Both the position numbers and the translations under genes were made by a program. A DNA stretch of 64,000 nucleotides, taken from positions 146,184 through 210,183 of the forward strand of contig NZ_NNBK01000010.1 of NCBI RefSeq assembly GCF_002803075.1, in the 5' to 3' direction. Below the pieces are notes generated by a model. It ran no database searches, was not told where the DNA came from, and was given only the letters and a program-made list of their open reading frames with translations. The DNA is from Streptomyces sp. CB01373 (GTDB lineage Bacteria > Actinomycetota > Actinomycetes > Streptomycetales > Streptomycetaceae). Shown here in pieces: positions 15,345 to 24,643 of this stretch. Every line of letters begins with the position of its first letter. Position 1 is the stretch's first letter.

Positions 15345-16013
15345 CTATGCCTGCGGGCCCTGCTGCTCCTGGGGCCCCTGGTGCTCATGCGGCCGACGAG
15401 GCCCGTGTGCCCTGCGGACCGGCTCCGTGCGGACCAGCTCCGCCCACACCTCCCGTACCCGCCGCTCGAGGCGGTCCAACGGCACGTCGTTGTCGATGAC
15501 GATGTCCGCGATCTCGAGGCGCTTCTCCCGGGTCGCCTGCGCGGCCATGCGCGCGCGTGCGTCCTCCTCGGTCATCCCGCGCAGCCGCAGGAGCCGGTCG
15601 AGCTGGGTCGCCGGGCTCGCGTCCACCACGATCACCAGGTCGTAGAGCGGGGCAAGGCCGTTCTCCGTGAGGAGGGGGACGTCGTGGACCACGACGGAGT
15701 CCTCGGCGGCCGCCTGCTCCAGTTCGCGGGAACGGGCGCCCACCAAGGGGTGCACGATCGAGTTCAGGACGGCCAGCTTCGCGGAGTCGGCGAAGACGAT
15801 GGAACCCAGCCTGGGCCGGTCCAGGCTCCCGTCCTCGGCCAGCACCTCCGGACCGAAGGCGTCGACCACCGCCGCGAGGCCGGGCGTGCCCGGAGCGACG
15901 ACCTCGCGCGCGATGCGATCGGCGTCGATCAGCACGGCCCCGCACTCCACGAGCAGCCGTGACACCTCGCTCTTACCGGCACCGATGCCCCCGGTGAGGC
16001 CCACTTTCAGCAT
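15345..16013 (-). CDS. coaE: Dephospho-CoA kinase
   Basis: A 222-residue P-loop kinase that phosphorylates dephospho-CoA to CoA, the last step of CoA synthesis. The N-terminal MLKVGLTGGIGAGKSEVSR is the Walker A motif, and DADRIAREV, DPVP-type VVDAFGPEVL, and VVHDVPLLTENGL (the lid and substrate region) follow. The C-terminal last 20 residues are His/Gln/Gly-rich and not part of the family. ATG at 16013 is the only sensible start. Confidence 0.96.
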   Translation of the reverse strand: MLKVGLTGGIGAGKSEVSRLLVECGAVLIDADRIAREVVAPGTPGLAAVVDAFGPEVLAEDGSLDRPRLGSIVFADSAKLAVLNSIVHPLVGARSRELEQAAAEDSVVVHDVPLLTENGLAPLYDLVIVVDASPATQLDRLLRLRGMTEEDARARMAAQATREKRLEIADIVIDNDVPLDRLERRVREVWAELVRTEPVRRAHGPRRPHEHQGPQEQQGPQA

Positions 16014-16076
16014 GAGCGGCAGCTTAGGCCCTGGCTCCGGCGGCCCGCCCGGCGGGCGGGCGGCACCTCCACCTCG

Positions 16077-17015
16077 TCAGTTCTCGCCCTCCCGCTCCGC
16101 CAGGAAGCGTTCGAACTCGCGGCCGATCTCGTCCGCCGACGGGATATCGACGGGCTCGGCGAGCATGTTGCCCCGGGTCTCCGCGCCGGCTGCGGCATCG
16201 TACTGGTGCTCGAGGCCCTGGACGAGGGAGGTGAGTTCCTCGTCGCCCTCGCGGATCTGCCGGTCGATCTCGGTCTGGGTGCGGTGGGCCTCGTTGCGCA
16301 GGGAGTGGGCGATGCCCGGCAGGACGAGCCCGGTGGCCGAGGTGATGGCCTCCAGGGCCGTCAGCGCCGCGTCCGGGTACGAGGAGCGTGCGATGTAGTG
16401 CGGCACGTGCGCCGCCACCCCCAGCACGTCGTGCTCGGCCTGCATCAGGCGGTACTCGAGCAGCGCCTCCGCGCTGCCCGGCACCTGCGCCTCCTCGAAG
16501 GGGCTGCGGTGGCCCGGTACCAGGTCACTGCGGTTGCCGTGCGGGGTCAGGCCCACCGGGCGGGTGTGCGGGACGCCCATGGGGATGCCGTGGAAGTTCA
16601 CCGACAGGCGTACGCCGAGGCGCTCGACGATCTGCCGTACGGCAGCCGCGAAACGCTCCCACTCCACGTCGGGCTCGGGCCCGGAGAGCAGCAGGAACGG
16701 CGCGCCGGTGGCGTCCTGGACGAGACGCACCTCGATGCCCGGCACCTCGTAGTCGCTCCAGCGGTCCCGCTGGAACGTCAGCAGCGGGCGGCGGGCCCGG
16801 TAGTCCACGAGCCGGTCGTGGTCGAAGCGCGCCACGACCTGGTGGGGCTGCGTGTCCAGCAGCCGCTCCACGATCTGGTCGCCGGTCTCCCCCGCGTCGA
16901 TGTATCCGTCGAAGTGATAGAGCAGGACAAGGCCGGCCGACTCCTGGGCGAGCGCCATGTCGACGACGGCCAGACCCTTCGGCTCCCATGCGTACAAACC
17001 CTGCGGATCAAGCAC
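16077..17015 (-). CDS. PAC2-family protein (proteasome-assembly chaperone-like)
   Basis: A 312-residue protein of the PAC2/ATP-grasp-like family common in actinobacteria. GTG 17015 follows an AGGAGGGG ribosome site. Conserved segments are LVLLYHFDGYIDAGETGDQ, LLTFQRDRWSDY, FLLLSGPEPDVEWERFA, and NFHGIPMGVPHTRP. It lies on the same strand as coaE with about 63 bp between, so both may be co-transcribed. In actinobacteria PAC2 proteins have been linked to proteasome-related or cell-envelope roles, but the exact function is unsettled. Confidence 0.9.
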   Translation of the reverse strand: MLDPQGLYAWEPKGLAVVDMALAQESAGLVLLYHFDGYIDAGETGDQIVERLLDTQPHQVVARFDHDRLVDYRARRPLLTFQRDRWSDYEVPGIEVRLVQDATGAPFLLLSGPEPDVEWERFAAAVRQIVERLGVRLSVNFHGIPMGVPHTRPVGLTPHGNRSDLVPGHRSPFEEAQVPGSAEALLEYRLMQAEHDVLGVAAHVPHYIARSSYPDAALTALEAITSATGLVLPGIAHSLRNEAHRTQTEIDRQIREGDEELTSLVQGLEHQYDAAAGAETRGNMLAEPVDIPSADEIGREFERFLAEREGEN

Positions 17016-17117
17016 TGTGTGACCGCCCCTCCTCGTATTCGTAGGTTCACAACGAGCTGTGGGACGTTCGCATTCCCCCATCGGCCGCAAGGTTCCGCGA
17101 GACCCTCCGAACAGCTC

Positions 17118-17150
17118 GAAGGGCCGCACCCGGAACGGGTGCGGCCCTTC
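17118..17150 (-). terminator. Strong hairpin terminator after rpsA
   Basis: A perfect 15-bp stem (17118-17132 with 17136-17150) with a 3-nt GAA loop. It lies just past the rpsA stop (17195, minus strand) and before the next gene's start, so it ends the rpsA transcript. Confidence 0.88.
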
Positions 17151-17194
17151 AAGTCATCGGCTGAGCCTCAGCGGCTGGGCCCCTGTGCGGGAGC

Positions 17195-18685
17195 TCAGCT
17201 CTGGCCGCCGGCCAGCTTCTCGCGGAGAGCGGCCAGCGCCTCGTCCGACGCCAGGGCGCCGGAGTTGTCGCCACCCTCGGAGGAGTACGAACCGCCGGAC
17301 GCGGCCGGAGCGGCGGCCTCGCCACCCTCGGCGGCGGCAGCGGCGTCCGCCTCGCGGGACTTGATGACCTGCTGCTGGTGCTGCTCGAAGCGGGACTGCG
17401 CCTCGGCGTACTGGTGCTCCCACGCCTCGCGCTGGGTCTCGTAGCCCTCGAGCCAGTCGTTGGTCTCGGGGTCGAAGCCCTCGGGGTAGATGTAGTTGCC
17501 CTGGTCGTCGTAGGACGCGGCCATGCCGTACAGGGTCGGGTCGAACTCGACCGTGGCCGGGTCGGCACCGAAGGCCTCGTTGGCCTGCTTCAGCGAGAGG
17601 CTGATGCGGCGACGCTCGAGGTCGATGTCGATGACCTTGACGAAGATCTCGTCGTTGACCTGGACGACCTGCTCCGGGATCTCCACGTGGCGCTCGGCCA
17701 GCTCGGAGATGTGCACCAGACCCTCGATGCCCTCGTCCACGCGGACGAACGCACCGAACGGAACCAGCTTCGTGACCTTGCCGGGCACGACCTGGCCGAT
17801 CTGGTGGGTGCGGGCGAACTGCTGCCACGGGTCTTCCTGGGTCGCCTTCAGCGACAGGGAGACGCGCTCGCGGTCCATGTCGACGTCGAGGACCTCGACC
17901 GTGACCTCCTGGCCGACCTCGACGACCTCGGAGGGGTGGTCGATGTGCTTCCAGGACAGCTCGGAGACGTGGACCAGACCGTCGACGCCACCCAGGTCCA
18001 CGAAGGCACCGAAGTTGACGATCGAGGAGACCACACCGGAGCGGACCTGACCCTTCTGGAGGGTCGTGAGGAACGTCTGGCGGACCTCGGACTGGGTCTG
18101 CTCCAGCCAGGCACGGCGGGACAGGACCACGTTGTTGCGGTTCTTGTCCAGCTCGATGATCTTGGCCTCGAGCTCCTTGCCGACGTACGGCTGGAGGTCG
18201 CGGACACGACGCATCTCGACGAGGGAGGCCGGCAGGAAGCCACGGAGGCCGATGTCGAGGATGAGACCACCCTTGACGACCTCGATGACGGTACCGGTGA
18301 CGATGCCGTCCTCTTCCTTGATCTTCTCGATGGTGCCCCAGGCACGCTCGTACTGGGCGCGCTTCTTCGAGAGGATCAGGCGGCCTTCCTTGTCCTCCTT
18401 CTGGAGGACCAGGGCCTCGATCTCGTCGCCGACGGCCACGACCTCGTTGGGGTCGACGTCGTGCTTGATCGAGAGCTCGCGGCTCGGGATGACACCTTCG
18501 GTCTTGTAACCGATGTCGAGCAGGACCTCGTCCCGGTCGACCTTCACGATGACGCCGTCGACGATGTCGCCGTCGTTGAAGTACTTGATCGTCTCGTCGA
18601 TCGCGGCGAGGAAGGCTTCCTCGTTACCGATGTCGTTGACCGCTACCTGCGGGGTGGTGGCGGTGGTCTCGGTGCTGCTCGTCAT
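17195..18685 (-). CDS. rpsA: 30S ribosomal protein S1
   Basis: A 496-residue protein with four S1 (OB-fold) repeats, at about residues 35-105, 125-190, 210-280 and 295-365, for example GDIVDGVIVKVDRDEVLLDI, GQVRSGVVSSIVNFGAFVDL, GQVVPGKVTKLVPFGAFVRV. It binds mRNA at the small subunit and helps initiation. The C-terminal about 60 residues are acidic, Ala/Glu/Ser-rich and disordered, as in other actinobacteria. GGAG is 15 bases before ATG 18685, which fits the family N-terminus (MTSSTETT...). Confidence 0.98.
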   Translation of the reverse strand: MTSSTETTATTPQVAVNDIGNEEAFLAAIDETIKYFNDGDIVDGVIVKVDRDEVLLDIGYKTEGVIPSRELSIKHDVDPNEVVAVGDEIEALVLQKEDKEGRLILSKKRAQYERAWGTIEKIKEEDGIVTGTVIEVVKGGLILDIGLRGFLPASLVEMRRVRDLQPYVGKELEAKIIELDKNRNNVVLSRRAWLEQTQSEVRQTFLTTLQKGQVRSGVVSSIVNFGAFVDLGGVDGLVHVSELSWKHIDHPSEVVEVGQEVTVEVLDVDMDRERVSLSLKATQEDPWQQFARTHQIGQVVPGKVTKLVPFGAFVRVDEGIEGLVHISELAERHVEIPEQVVQVNDEIFVKVIDIDLERRRISLSLKQANEAFGADPATVEFDPTLYGMAASYDDQGNYIYPEGFDPETNDWLEGYETQREAWEHQYAEAQSRFEQHQQQVIKSREADAAAAAEGGEAAAPAASGGSYSSEGGDNSGALASDEALAALREKLAGGQS

Positions 18686-19050
18686 GTGGGAAAGGGCTCC
18701 GGTACGGACATTGAGTCGTAGGTACTGCATTACGCCGGGAGCCCGTTTCGCTCTGCAGAAGCCGGACAGCTTAGGAAGCGCCACACGAAAACCTGGTGGT
18801 GCCTCGACAACCGAGGGGACATGCAACAGATGCGAGCGCAGCCTGCTCCGTCTGAGGCGCGCAGGCCCGCAGCGCAACTTGTAGCATACGGGGGCAGCCG
18901 GGCATGGTCAATGCGCGAAGCCGCACAGCCGGGGCGGATCGCCCTATTTCCGGCAGAAAATGCGCCTCCCGAGCCCACGCCGGCCCGAGCGAGTCCCTGC
19001 GGTGACCACCGCCGGAACCGGTCGGACGGGAGAGCCCGCAGATTAGTACG
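18686..19050. promoter_or_regulatory. Intergenic region upstream of rpsA (divergent)
   Basis: About 365 bp without a convincing gene, between rpsA (minus) and the methyltransferase (plus). It should hold the rpsA promoter and 5' UTR, but I could not pick out a confident -10/-35 pair. Partial open frames here match neither codon use nor known families. Confidence 0.4.
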
Positions 19051-19056
19051 AGGGAG
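19051..19056 (+). promoter_or_regulatory. Ribosome binding site suggesting a non-standard ATC start
   Basis: AGGGAG lies 6 nt before ATC 19063 (3 nt before ATC 19060) in the frame of the downstream methyltransferase. No ATG, GTG, TTG or CTG occurs in this frame between the upstream stop at 19003 and GTG 19228. Confidence 0.45.
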
Positions 19057-19062
19057 CCGATC

Positions 19063-19890
19063 ATCCAAGAGCCAGCACCGTCCGAACAGTTCGAACCGGC
19101 CGAACCGGAGGCCACCCGGCGCGAGGCCGGTGCCACGGAGAGCTCCAGGGCCAACCGGGGCTGGTGGGACCGCAACGCGGACGAGTACCAGATCGAGCAC
19201 GGCACGTTCCTCGGCGACGACCGTTTCGTGTGGGGCCCGGAGGGCCTGGACGAGATCGAGGCGGAGCTGCTCGGCAACCCCGAGGACCTCAAGGACAAGG
19301 ACGTCCTGGAGATCGGCGCGGGCGCGGCGCAGTGCTCGCGCTGGCTGGCCGGGCTGGGCGCGCGCCCGGTCGCCCTGGACCTGTCGCACCGCCAGCTCCA
19401 GCACGCGCTGCGCATCGGTGGCGCCATCCCCCTGGTGTGCGCCGACGCGGGCGCGCTGCCGTTCGCGGACGGCTCCTTCGACCTGGCGTGCTCGGCGTAC
19501 GGGGCGCTGCCGTTCGTCGCCGACCCGCGCGCGGTGCTGCGGGAGGTGCGGCGGGTGCTGCGGCCTGGCGGGCGGTTCGTGTTCTCGGTGACGCACCCGA
19601 TCCGCTGGGCGTTCCCGGACGAGCCCGGCCCGGAGGGGCTGTCGGTGTCCGGCTCCTACTTCGACCGCACGCCGTACGTCGAGCAGGACGAGGACGGCCG
19701 CGCGGTGTACGTCGAGCACCACCGGACCGTCGGGGACCGCGTGCGGGACGTGGTGGCGTCGGGCCTGCGGCTGGTGGACCTGGTCGAGCCGGAGTGGCCG
19801 GCCTGGAACACGTCCGAGTGGGGCGGCTGGTCGCCGCTGCGCGGGAATCTGATCCCCGGGACGGCGATCTTCGTCTGCGTGCGGGACTGA
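19063..19890 (+). CDS. Class I SAM-dependent methyltransferase, apparent ATC start
   Basis: About 275 residues. Motif I VLEIGAGAAQCSRWLA, then ALDLSHRQLQHAL, ADAGALPFADGSFDLACS and LREVRRVLRPGGRFVFS are textbook. The conserved N-terminus (NRGWWDRNADEYQIEHGTF), shared by this type of actinobacterial methyltransferase, lies upstream of the first standard start (GTG 19228). So either translation begins at ATC 19063/19060 or ATT 19042, or the sequence has a base error. The product ends right before the GTG of hrpB. Confidence 0.8.
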   Translation: MQEPAPSEQFEPAEPEATRREAGATESSRANRGWWDRNADEYQIEHGTFLGDDRFVWGPEGLDEIEAELLGNPEDLKDKDVLEIGAGAAQCSRWLAGLGARPVALDLSHRQLQHALRIGGAIPLVCADAGALPFADGSFDLACSAYGALPFVADPRAVLREVRRVLRPGGRFVFSVTHPIRWAFPDEPGPEGLSVSGSYFDRTPYVEQDEDGRAVYVEHHRTVGDRVRDVVASGLRLVDLVEPEWPAWNTSEWGGWSPLRGNLIPGTAIFVCVRD

Positions 19891-19926
19891 GTGCGTGACC
19901 GGGTGCGGGTGTACGGGGCTGAGCGC

Positions 19927-22488
19927 GTGATCCGTCACGACGAACTGGGCGCGCTGCCGGTGCGCGACGCGCTGCCGGCCCTCCACGAGGCCCTGGACGG
20001 TCACGGGACCGCGGTCCTGGTGGCGCCGCCCGGCACCGGCAAGACCACGCTGGTGCCCCTCGCGCTGGCCGGGCTGCTGGGTGAGGGGCCCGCGCGGCGG
20101 GTGGTCGTGGCCGAGCCGCGGCGGATCGCGGCGCGCGCGGCGGCCCGGCGGATGGCGTGGCTGCTGGGCGAGAAGGTCGGCGGGAGCGTCGGCTACACCG
20201 TGCGCGGGGAGCGCGTCGTCGGGCGCCACGCGCGCGTGGAGGTCGTCACGACCGGTGTGCTGCTCCAGCGGTTGCAGCGGGACCAGGAGCTGGCCGGCGT
20301 CGACGTGGTGGTGCTCGACGAGTGCCACGAGCGGCATCTGGACGCGGACACGGTGGCGGCGTTCCTGCGGGACGTGCGCGAGGCTCTGCGGCCGGAGCTG
20401 CGGCTTGTGGCCGCCTCTGCCACGACGGACGCGCGCGTGTGGGCGGAGCTGCTGGGCGGGGCGCCGGTGGTCGAGGCGCACGGTGTGGCGCATCCGGTGG
20501 AGGTGGTGTGGGCGCCTCCCTCCCGGCCGGTGCGCCCGCCGCACGGGATGCGGGTGGACCCGGCGCTGCTGACACATGTGGCGTCGGTGGTGCGGCGGGC
20601 GCTGGCCGAGCGCGCCGGGGACGTGCTGTGTTTCCTGCCCGGCGTGGGCGAGATCGGGCGGGTCGCGGGTCTGCTGGGTGATCTCGGAGACGTGGACGTG
20701 CTCCGGGTGCACGGTCGGGCGCCGGCGGACGTGCAGGACGCGGTGCTGGTGCCGGGGCGGCGTCGCCGGGTGGTCCTCGCGACCTCGGTCGCCGAGTCGT
20801 CGCTGACGGTGCCCGGGGTGCGGGTGGTCGTCGACTCGGGGCTCGCGCGGGAGCCCCGCGTGGACCACGCGCGCGGGCTGAGCGCGCTGACGACGGTACG
20901 GGCCTCGCGGGCCTCCGGGCGGCAGCGGGCGGGCCGTGCCGGACGCGAGGCGCCGGGCGCGGTGTACCGGTGCTGGGCGGAGGCCGAGGAGGCGCGTCTG
21001 CCCGCGTTTCCCGCACCGGAGATCAAGGTGGCCGATCTGACGGCGTTCGCCCTCCAGGCGGCCTGCTGGGGCGATCCGGACGCCTCCGGACTCGCGTTGC
21101 CCGACCCCCCGCCGGGCGGGGCGATGGCGGCGGCGCGGGAGGTGCTGACGGTCGTGGGCGCGGTGGACTCCGCTGGGCGCGCCACGGACCGCGGGCGCTC
21201 GCTGGCACGGCTGGGGGTGCATCCGCGGCTGGGACGGGCCTTGCTCGACGCCTCAGCCGTCGGCGGGGCCGAGCGGGTCGCGGAGCTCGTCGCACTGCTG
21301 AGCGAGGAGCTGCCGAGGGAGTACGGGGACGATCTCGCCGCGGCCCTGCGGGCTGCCCGGCACGGCGGCGACGCGTACGCGGCACGCTGGCGAACGGAGG
21401 TCCGCCGACTGCGGGCCGCGGTGTCGGAAGTCTCCGACAGTCCCACCCGCCCGCAAACGGCCCGCGGGGCGGAGCCGCCGTCCGGCGCCGGGAGCGGTGG
21501 CGGGCGTCGTCCTGGGGACGTGGGTCTCGCCGGGCTCGTTGCCGCTCTCGCCTTTCCGGAGCGGGTGGGCCGGCTCGACGGTGGCTCGTACCTGATGGTG
21601 TCCGGGACGCGGGCGGAGCTTGCGGACGGATCACCGCTGTGGGGCGCGCCCTGGGTCGCCGTGGCCGTGGCCGATCGGCCGGTGGGCAGGCGGCACGCGC
21701 GCGTGCAGCTCGCCGCGGTCGTCGACGAGGACGTCGCCCGGCTCGCGGCCGGGGCGCTCCGCACGGAACAGGACGAGGTCCGCTGGGGCGACGGCGACGT
21801 CGTCGCGCGGCGGGTCGAGCGGCTGGGGGCCGTGGAGCTGGCGGTGCGGCCCCTGGCGGACGCCGAGCCCGGCCTCGTACGGGCGGCGCTGCTCGACGGG
21901 TTGCGGCAGGAGGGGTTCGGGCTGCTGCGCTGGTCGGCGGAGGCGCACATGCTGCGGCAGCGGCTCACGTTTCTGCGCCGGCACCTCGGGGAGCCCTGGC
22001 CCGACGTGTCCGACGACGCGCTGCACGCGCGCGTGGACGAGTGGCTGGAGCCGGAGCTCGGGCGGGCCCGGCGGCGCGCCGACCTGGCGCGGATCGACGC
22101 CGGGCAGGCACTGACCCGGCTGCTGCCCTGGGCCTCCGGTGACGCCACGCGGCTGGACGAGCTGGCCCCGGAACGGCTCACCGTGCCCAGCGGATCCCGG
22201 ATCCGGATCGACTACGCGGATCCCGAACGGCCCGTGCTCGCAGTGAAGCTCCAGGAGATGTTCGGCCTGCACGACTCGCCCGCGGTCGCCGGGGTCCCGG
22301 TGCTGGTGCACCTCCTCTCCCCGGCCGGGCGTCCCGCCGCCGTCACCGCCGACCTCGCGTCCTTCTGGCGGACCGGCTACCGGGACGTGAGGGCGGAGCT
22401 GCGCGGGCGGTATCCGAAGCACCCCTGGCCCGAGGACCCGGCGTCCGCGGAGCCGACCCGGCACACCAACGCCCGGCTCAAACGCTGA
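19927..22488 (+). CDS. hrpB: ATP-dependent RNA helicase HrpB
   Basis: An 853-residue DEAH/RHA-type helicase. Walker A APPGTGKTT, motif Ia EPRRIAARAAARRM, DECHERHLDAD (motif II variant DECH), SATTDA (III), and motif VI SGRQRAGRAGRE are all present; HrpB-specific C-terminal segments (e.g. PSGSRIRIDYAD, LQEMFGLHDSP) lie at the end. GTG 19927 gives the usual VIRHDELGALPVRDALP; GTG 19891, which directly follows the methyltransferase stop, is an alternative. A Gly/Pro-rich insert lies at about residues 510-535. The precise RNA target in Streptomyces is unknown. Confidence 0.95.
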   Translation: MIRHDELGALPVRDALPALHEALDGHGTAVLVAPPGTGKTTLVPLALAGLLGEGPARRVVVAEPRRIAARAAARRMAWLLGEKVGGSVGYTVRGERVVGRHARVEVVTTGVLLQRLQRDQELAGVDVVVLDECHERHLDADTVAAFLRDVREALRPELRLVAASATTDARVWAELLGGAPVVEAHGVAHPVEVVWAPPSRPVRPPHGMRVDPALLTHVASVVRRALAERAGDVLCFLPGVGEIGRVAGLLGDLGDVDVLRVHGRAPADVQDAVLVPGRRRRVVLATSVAESSLTVPGVRVVVDSGLAREPRVDHARGLSALTTVRASRASGRQRAGRAGREAPGAVYRCWAEAEEARLPAFPAPEIKVADLTAFALQAACWGDPDASGLALPDPPPGGAMAAAREVLTVVGAVDSAGRATDRGRSLARLGVHPRLGRALLDASAVGGAERVAELVALLSEELPREYGDDLAAALRAARHGGDAYAARWRTEVRRLRAAVSEVSDSPTRPQTARGAEPPSGAGSGGGRRPGDVGLAGLVAALAFPERVGRLDGGSYLMVSGTRAELADGSPLWGAPWVAVAVADRPVGRRHARVQLAAVVDEDVARLAAGALRTEQDEVRWGDGDVVARRVERLGAVELAVRPLADAEPGLVRAALLDGLRQEGFGLLRWSAEAHMLRQRLTFLRRHLGEPWPDVSDDALHARVDEWLEPELGRARRRADLARIDAGQALTRLLPWASGDATRLDELAPERLTVPSGSRIRIDYADPERPVLAVKLQEMFGLHDSPAVAGVPVLVHLLSPAGRPAAVTADLASFWRTGYRDVRAELRGRYPKHPWPEDPASAEPTRHTNARLKR

Positions 22489-22530
22489 CCGGTTCCGTCC
22501 TCCGGGCGCGATCGGCCGCCGGACGACGCC

Positions 22531-22563
22531 GAGGGCGCCCCGCCGCTGTGGCGGGGCGCCCTC
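22531..22563. terminator. Bidirectional terminator between hrpB and the transglycosylase gene
   Basis: A perfect 14-bp stem GAGGGCGCCCCGCC/GGCGGGGCGCCCTC (22531-22544/22550-22563) with a GCTGT loop, in the short gap between two convergent genes. Confidence 0.85.
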
Positions 22564-22592
22564 AGGGTGTTCGTGGGCTGTTCGCGCCGGTG

Positions 22593-24359
22593 CTACGAGG
22601 ATGCCGAAGGGCTGGGGGACGGCTCGGCCGGGGTGTCGGCCGGCGCCACCTTCAGCTCCACGGTCAGCGTCGCGCCGCCCGCGGTGGTGATGCGCAGCAG
22701 GAACGTACCGGTGGTGTCGTCCGCGTACAGCTTCGGCAGCTTCAGCAGGCCGCTCGCGTCCGTCTGGAGGTCCTTCAGGGTGCGGACCGGCTTGCCGTCG
22801 GCGCCCTTGAAGTAGGGACCCTTGTCGTTCTGGGCGGGGTCGTCGGCCGACTTGACCAGGGTGGCGGTGGCCGCGACCCGGTCCGCGACGGCGCCCTTGT
22901 AGGTGGCCCTGACCTCGACCTGGCCGGCGAACTCGCCGCCCGGGACGCAGACCAGCTCGGTGTCGGTGGTGCGGGTGAGGGCGTCGGCGGCGCGCTCGGT
23001 GACCGTGGCCGTGTAGTCGACGCCGGGGAGCATACGGCCGACGACCGCGGCCCGGACCGTGAAGTCGCCCGTCTCCTCGCCTGCCAGGAGCGCCGGCGCA
23101 ACGGCCACGCCGGAGGCGTCGGTGGCGACGGTGGCGACCTTCTCGCCGCCGGTGAAGGCGGCGTCGGTGTCACCGGTGATCGTGAACCGGATCCGCACCT
23201 TGCCGACGGCCTTGCCGTCCCCGGTCACGGCACGGGTGCTGATCTTCTCCGTGAACGCGTCGCCCGCCATGGCGGTGAGCTTGTCCGTGCCCGCGTCCTG
23301 GAGGTGATGCACGGTGTCGGTCGGGGTGGGCGGCGCGCTGGGCGTGCCCGGGGTGGCCGGCGGGGTGGGCTTGGACGGCGGGGTCGGCGGGGTCGGCCAG
23401 GAAGGGCTCGGGCTCGGGGTGGAGGAGCCACCGCCCCTGCCGGGCGCGGCGGGCTTGCCGGAGCTGCCGGGCGAGGGGGTCGCCCTCGGGGTGGACGGCT
23501 GCGGCGTCGGCCCGGGGTTCGCGCCGGGGGTGTGGTCGCTGCGGTGGGACGGCAGGGGTCCGGTCCCGTCCGGGACGGTGTGGCTGCCCTTGCGGTAGAA
23601 CTCCAGCCACGTCAGGACGGTGTTCAGATAGTCCGTCGAGTTGTTGTAGCTGAGGATCGCGCTCCGCAGGTCGGCGGCGGTGGACAGGTCCCAGCCGAAG
23701 CGGCACAGGTAGTGGCCGGCGGCGAGAGCGGCGTCGTAGACGTTGTTGGGGTCCTTCTTGCCGTCGCCGTTGCCGTCGCGGCCCGCCCACTCCCAGGTGG
23801 AGGGGATGAACTGCATGGGCCCGACCGCGCGGTCGTACCTGCTGTCCCCGTCGTACAGGCCATGGTCGGTGTCGCTGATGTGCGCGAAACCGTTGCCGTC
23901 GAGGCGCGGGCCGAGGATCGGGGACACCGTGGTGCCGTCGGCGCGGACGTTGCCGCCGCGGGCGTGTCCGGACTCCACCTTGCCTATGGCGGCCAGCAGT
24001 TGCCAGGGCAGGTTGCAGCCCGGCTTGGACGCGCGCAGTTCGGCCTCGGCCTTCTTGTAGGCGTCGAGCACGGTGGTCGGTATGCCGGCCTCGGCCGGGC
24101 CCTTGGAGATCGGCGTGCCGACGACGGGCGCCGGGCTGGGGCTGTTGAGGGGCGGCAGGTCCGTGAAGTACGGCGAGTCGCCGGTCGCGCTGCCGTCGGT
24201 GCCGTCGTCGGGTTGGGGCGTCGCCTCAGCGGTGGACTGTCTGCCGTGTTCGTCGACGACGCCGGGAGCCTGCGAGGCGGACAGAGCCGCGACCGCCGCC
24301 GCGGCCACGGCCGTGGTTGCCGCTCCCTTGCGCAACCTGCTGCCGAAATGCGCCGCCAT
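22593..24359 (-). CDS. Secreted lytic transglycosylase with Ig-like C-terminal domains
   Basis: A 588-residue exported protein. An N-terminal signal segment (basic, then TTAVAAAAVAALSASQA) precedes an SLT-type domain at about residues 95-240; catalytic Glu is in LLAAIGKVESGH, and AVGPMQFIPSTWEWAG and YNNSTDYLNTVL are conserved. EF-hand-like GRDGNGDGKKDPNN sits inside it, as in Streptomyces lytic transglycosylases. A Pro/Ser/Thr linker (about 275-345) leads to two beta-sandwich Ig-like regions. It should cut peptidoglycan during growth or sporulation. The gene stands alone, with a 280-bp 5' region. Confidence 0.92.
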   Translation of the reverse strand: MAAHFGSRLRKGAATTAVAAAAVAALSASQAPGVVDEHGRQSTAEATPQPDDGTDGSATGDSPYFTDLPPLNSPSPAPVVGTPISKGPAEAGIPTTVLDAYKKAEAELRASKPGCNLPWQLLAAIGKVESGHARGGNVRADGTTVSPILGPRLDGNGFAHISDTDHGLYDGDSRYDRAVGPMQFIPSTWEWAGRDGNGDGKKDPNNVYDAALAAGHYLCRFGWDLSTAADLRSAILSYNNSTDYLNTVLTWLEFYRKGSHTVPDGTGPLPSHRSDHTPGANPGPTPQPSTPRATPSPGSSGKPAAPGRGGGSSTPSPSPSWPTPPTPPSKPTPPATPGTPSAPPTPTDTVHHLQDAGTDKLTAMAGDAFTEKISTRAVTGDGKAVGKVRIRFTITGDTDAAFTGGEKVATVATDASGVAVAPALLAGEETGDFTVRAAVVGRMLPGVDYTATVTERAADALTRTTDTELVCVPGGEFAGQVEVRATYKGAVADRVAATATLVKSADDPAQNDKGPYFKGADGKPVRTLKDLQTDASGLLKLPKLYADDTTGTFLLRITTAGGATLTVELKVAPADTPAEPSPSPSASS

Positions 24360-24630
24360 AGAGTGAGCCCCTCCTGTGGACGCCCCGGCGTCCGTCTCTG
24401 TCTGTCCGTTCGCCCTGTTGAGACGATCGACCCGTGTGACTGGTTGCCCTCGCGGTGCCGCACGGGTTGACGAATCCAGGTGACCCTACGACAACTTCCT
24501 TGGCATCGGGACCCGTTCGCGCCCGATTTTCACCGGTTGGCCACGACTGGTTAACGGGTGCGCCCCTCGCGTGCCACGCATACTGGACGGCGATGATCAC
24601 ACGGGCCCGCCGGCCCGGTCGACGCACGCC

Positions 24631-24638
24631 AGGAGGAG
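24631..24638 (+). promoter_or_regulatory. Shine-Dalgarno site that fixes a TTG start
   Basis: AGGAGGAG is 5 nt upstream of TTG 24644, the codon at which the DUF4184 N-terminus (LPFTLSHAAAVLP) begins. No ATG is near enough to be preferred. Confidence 0.7.
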
Positions 24639-24643
24639 CCCCG

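Noticed and set aside
24360..24643. Possible c-di-AMP (ydaO) riboswitch before the transglycosylase gene
   Set aside because: Such switches precede cell-wall hydrolases in Streptomyces, but I could not find the conserved core segments in this region.
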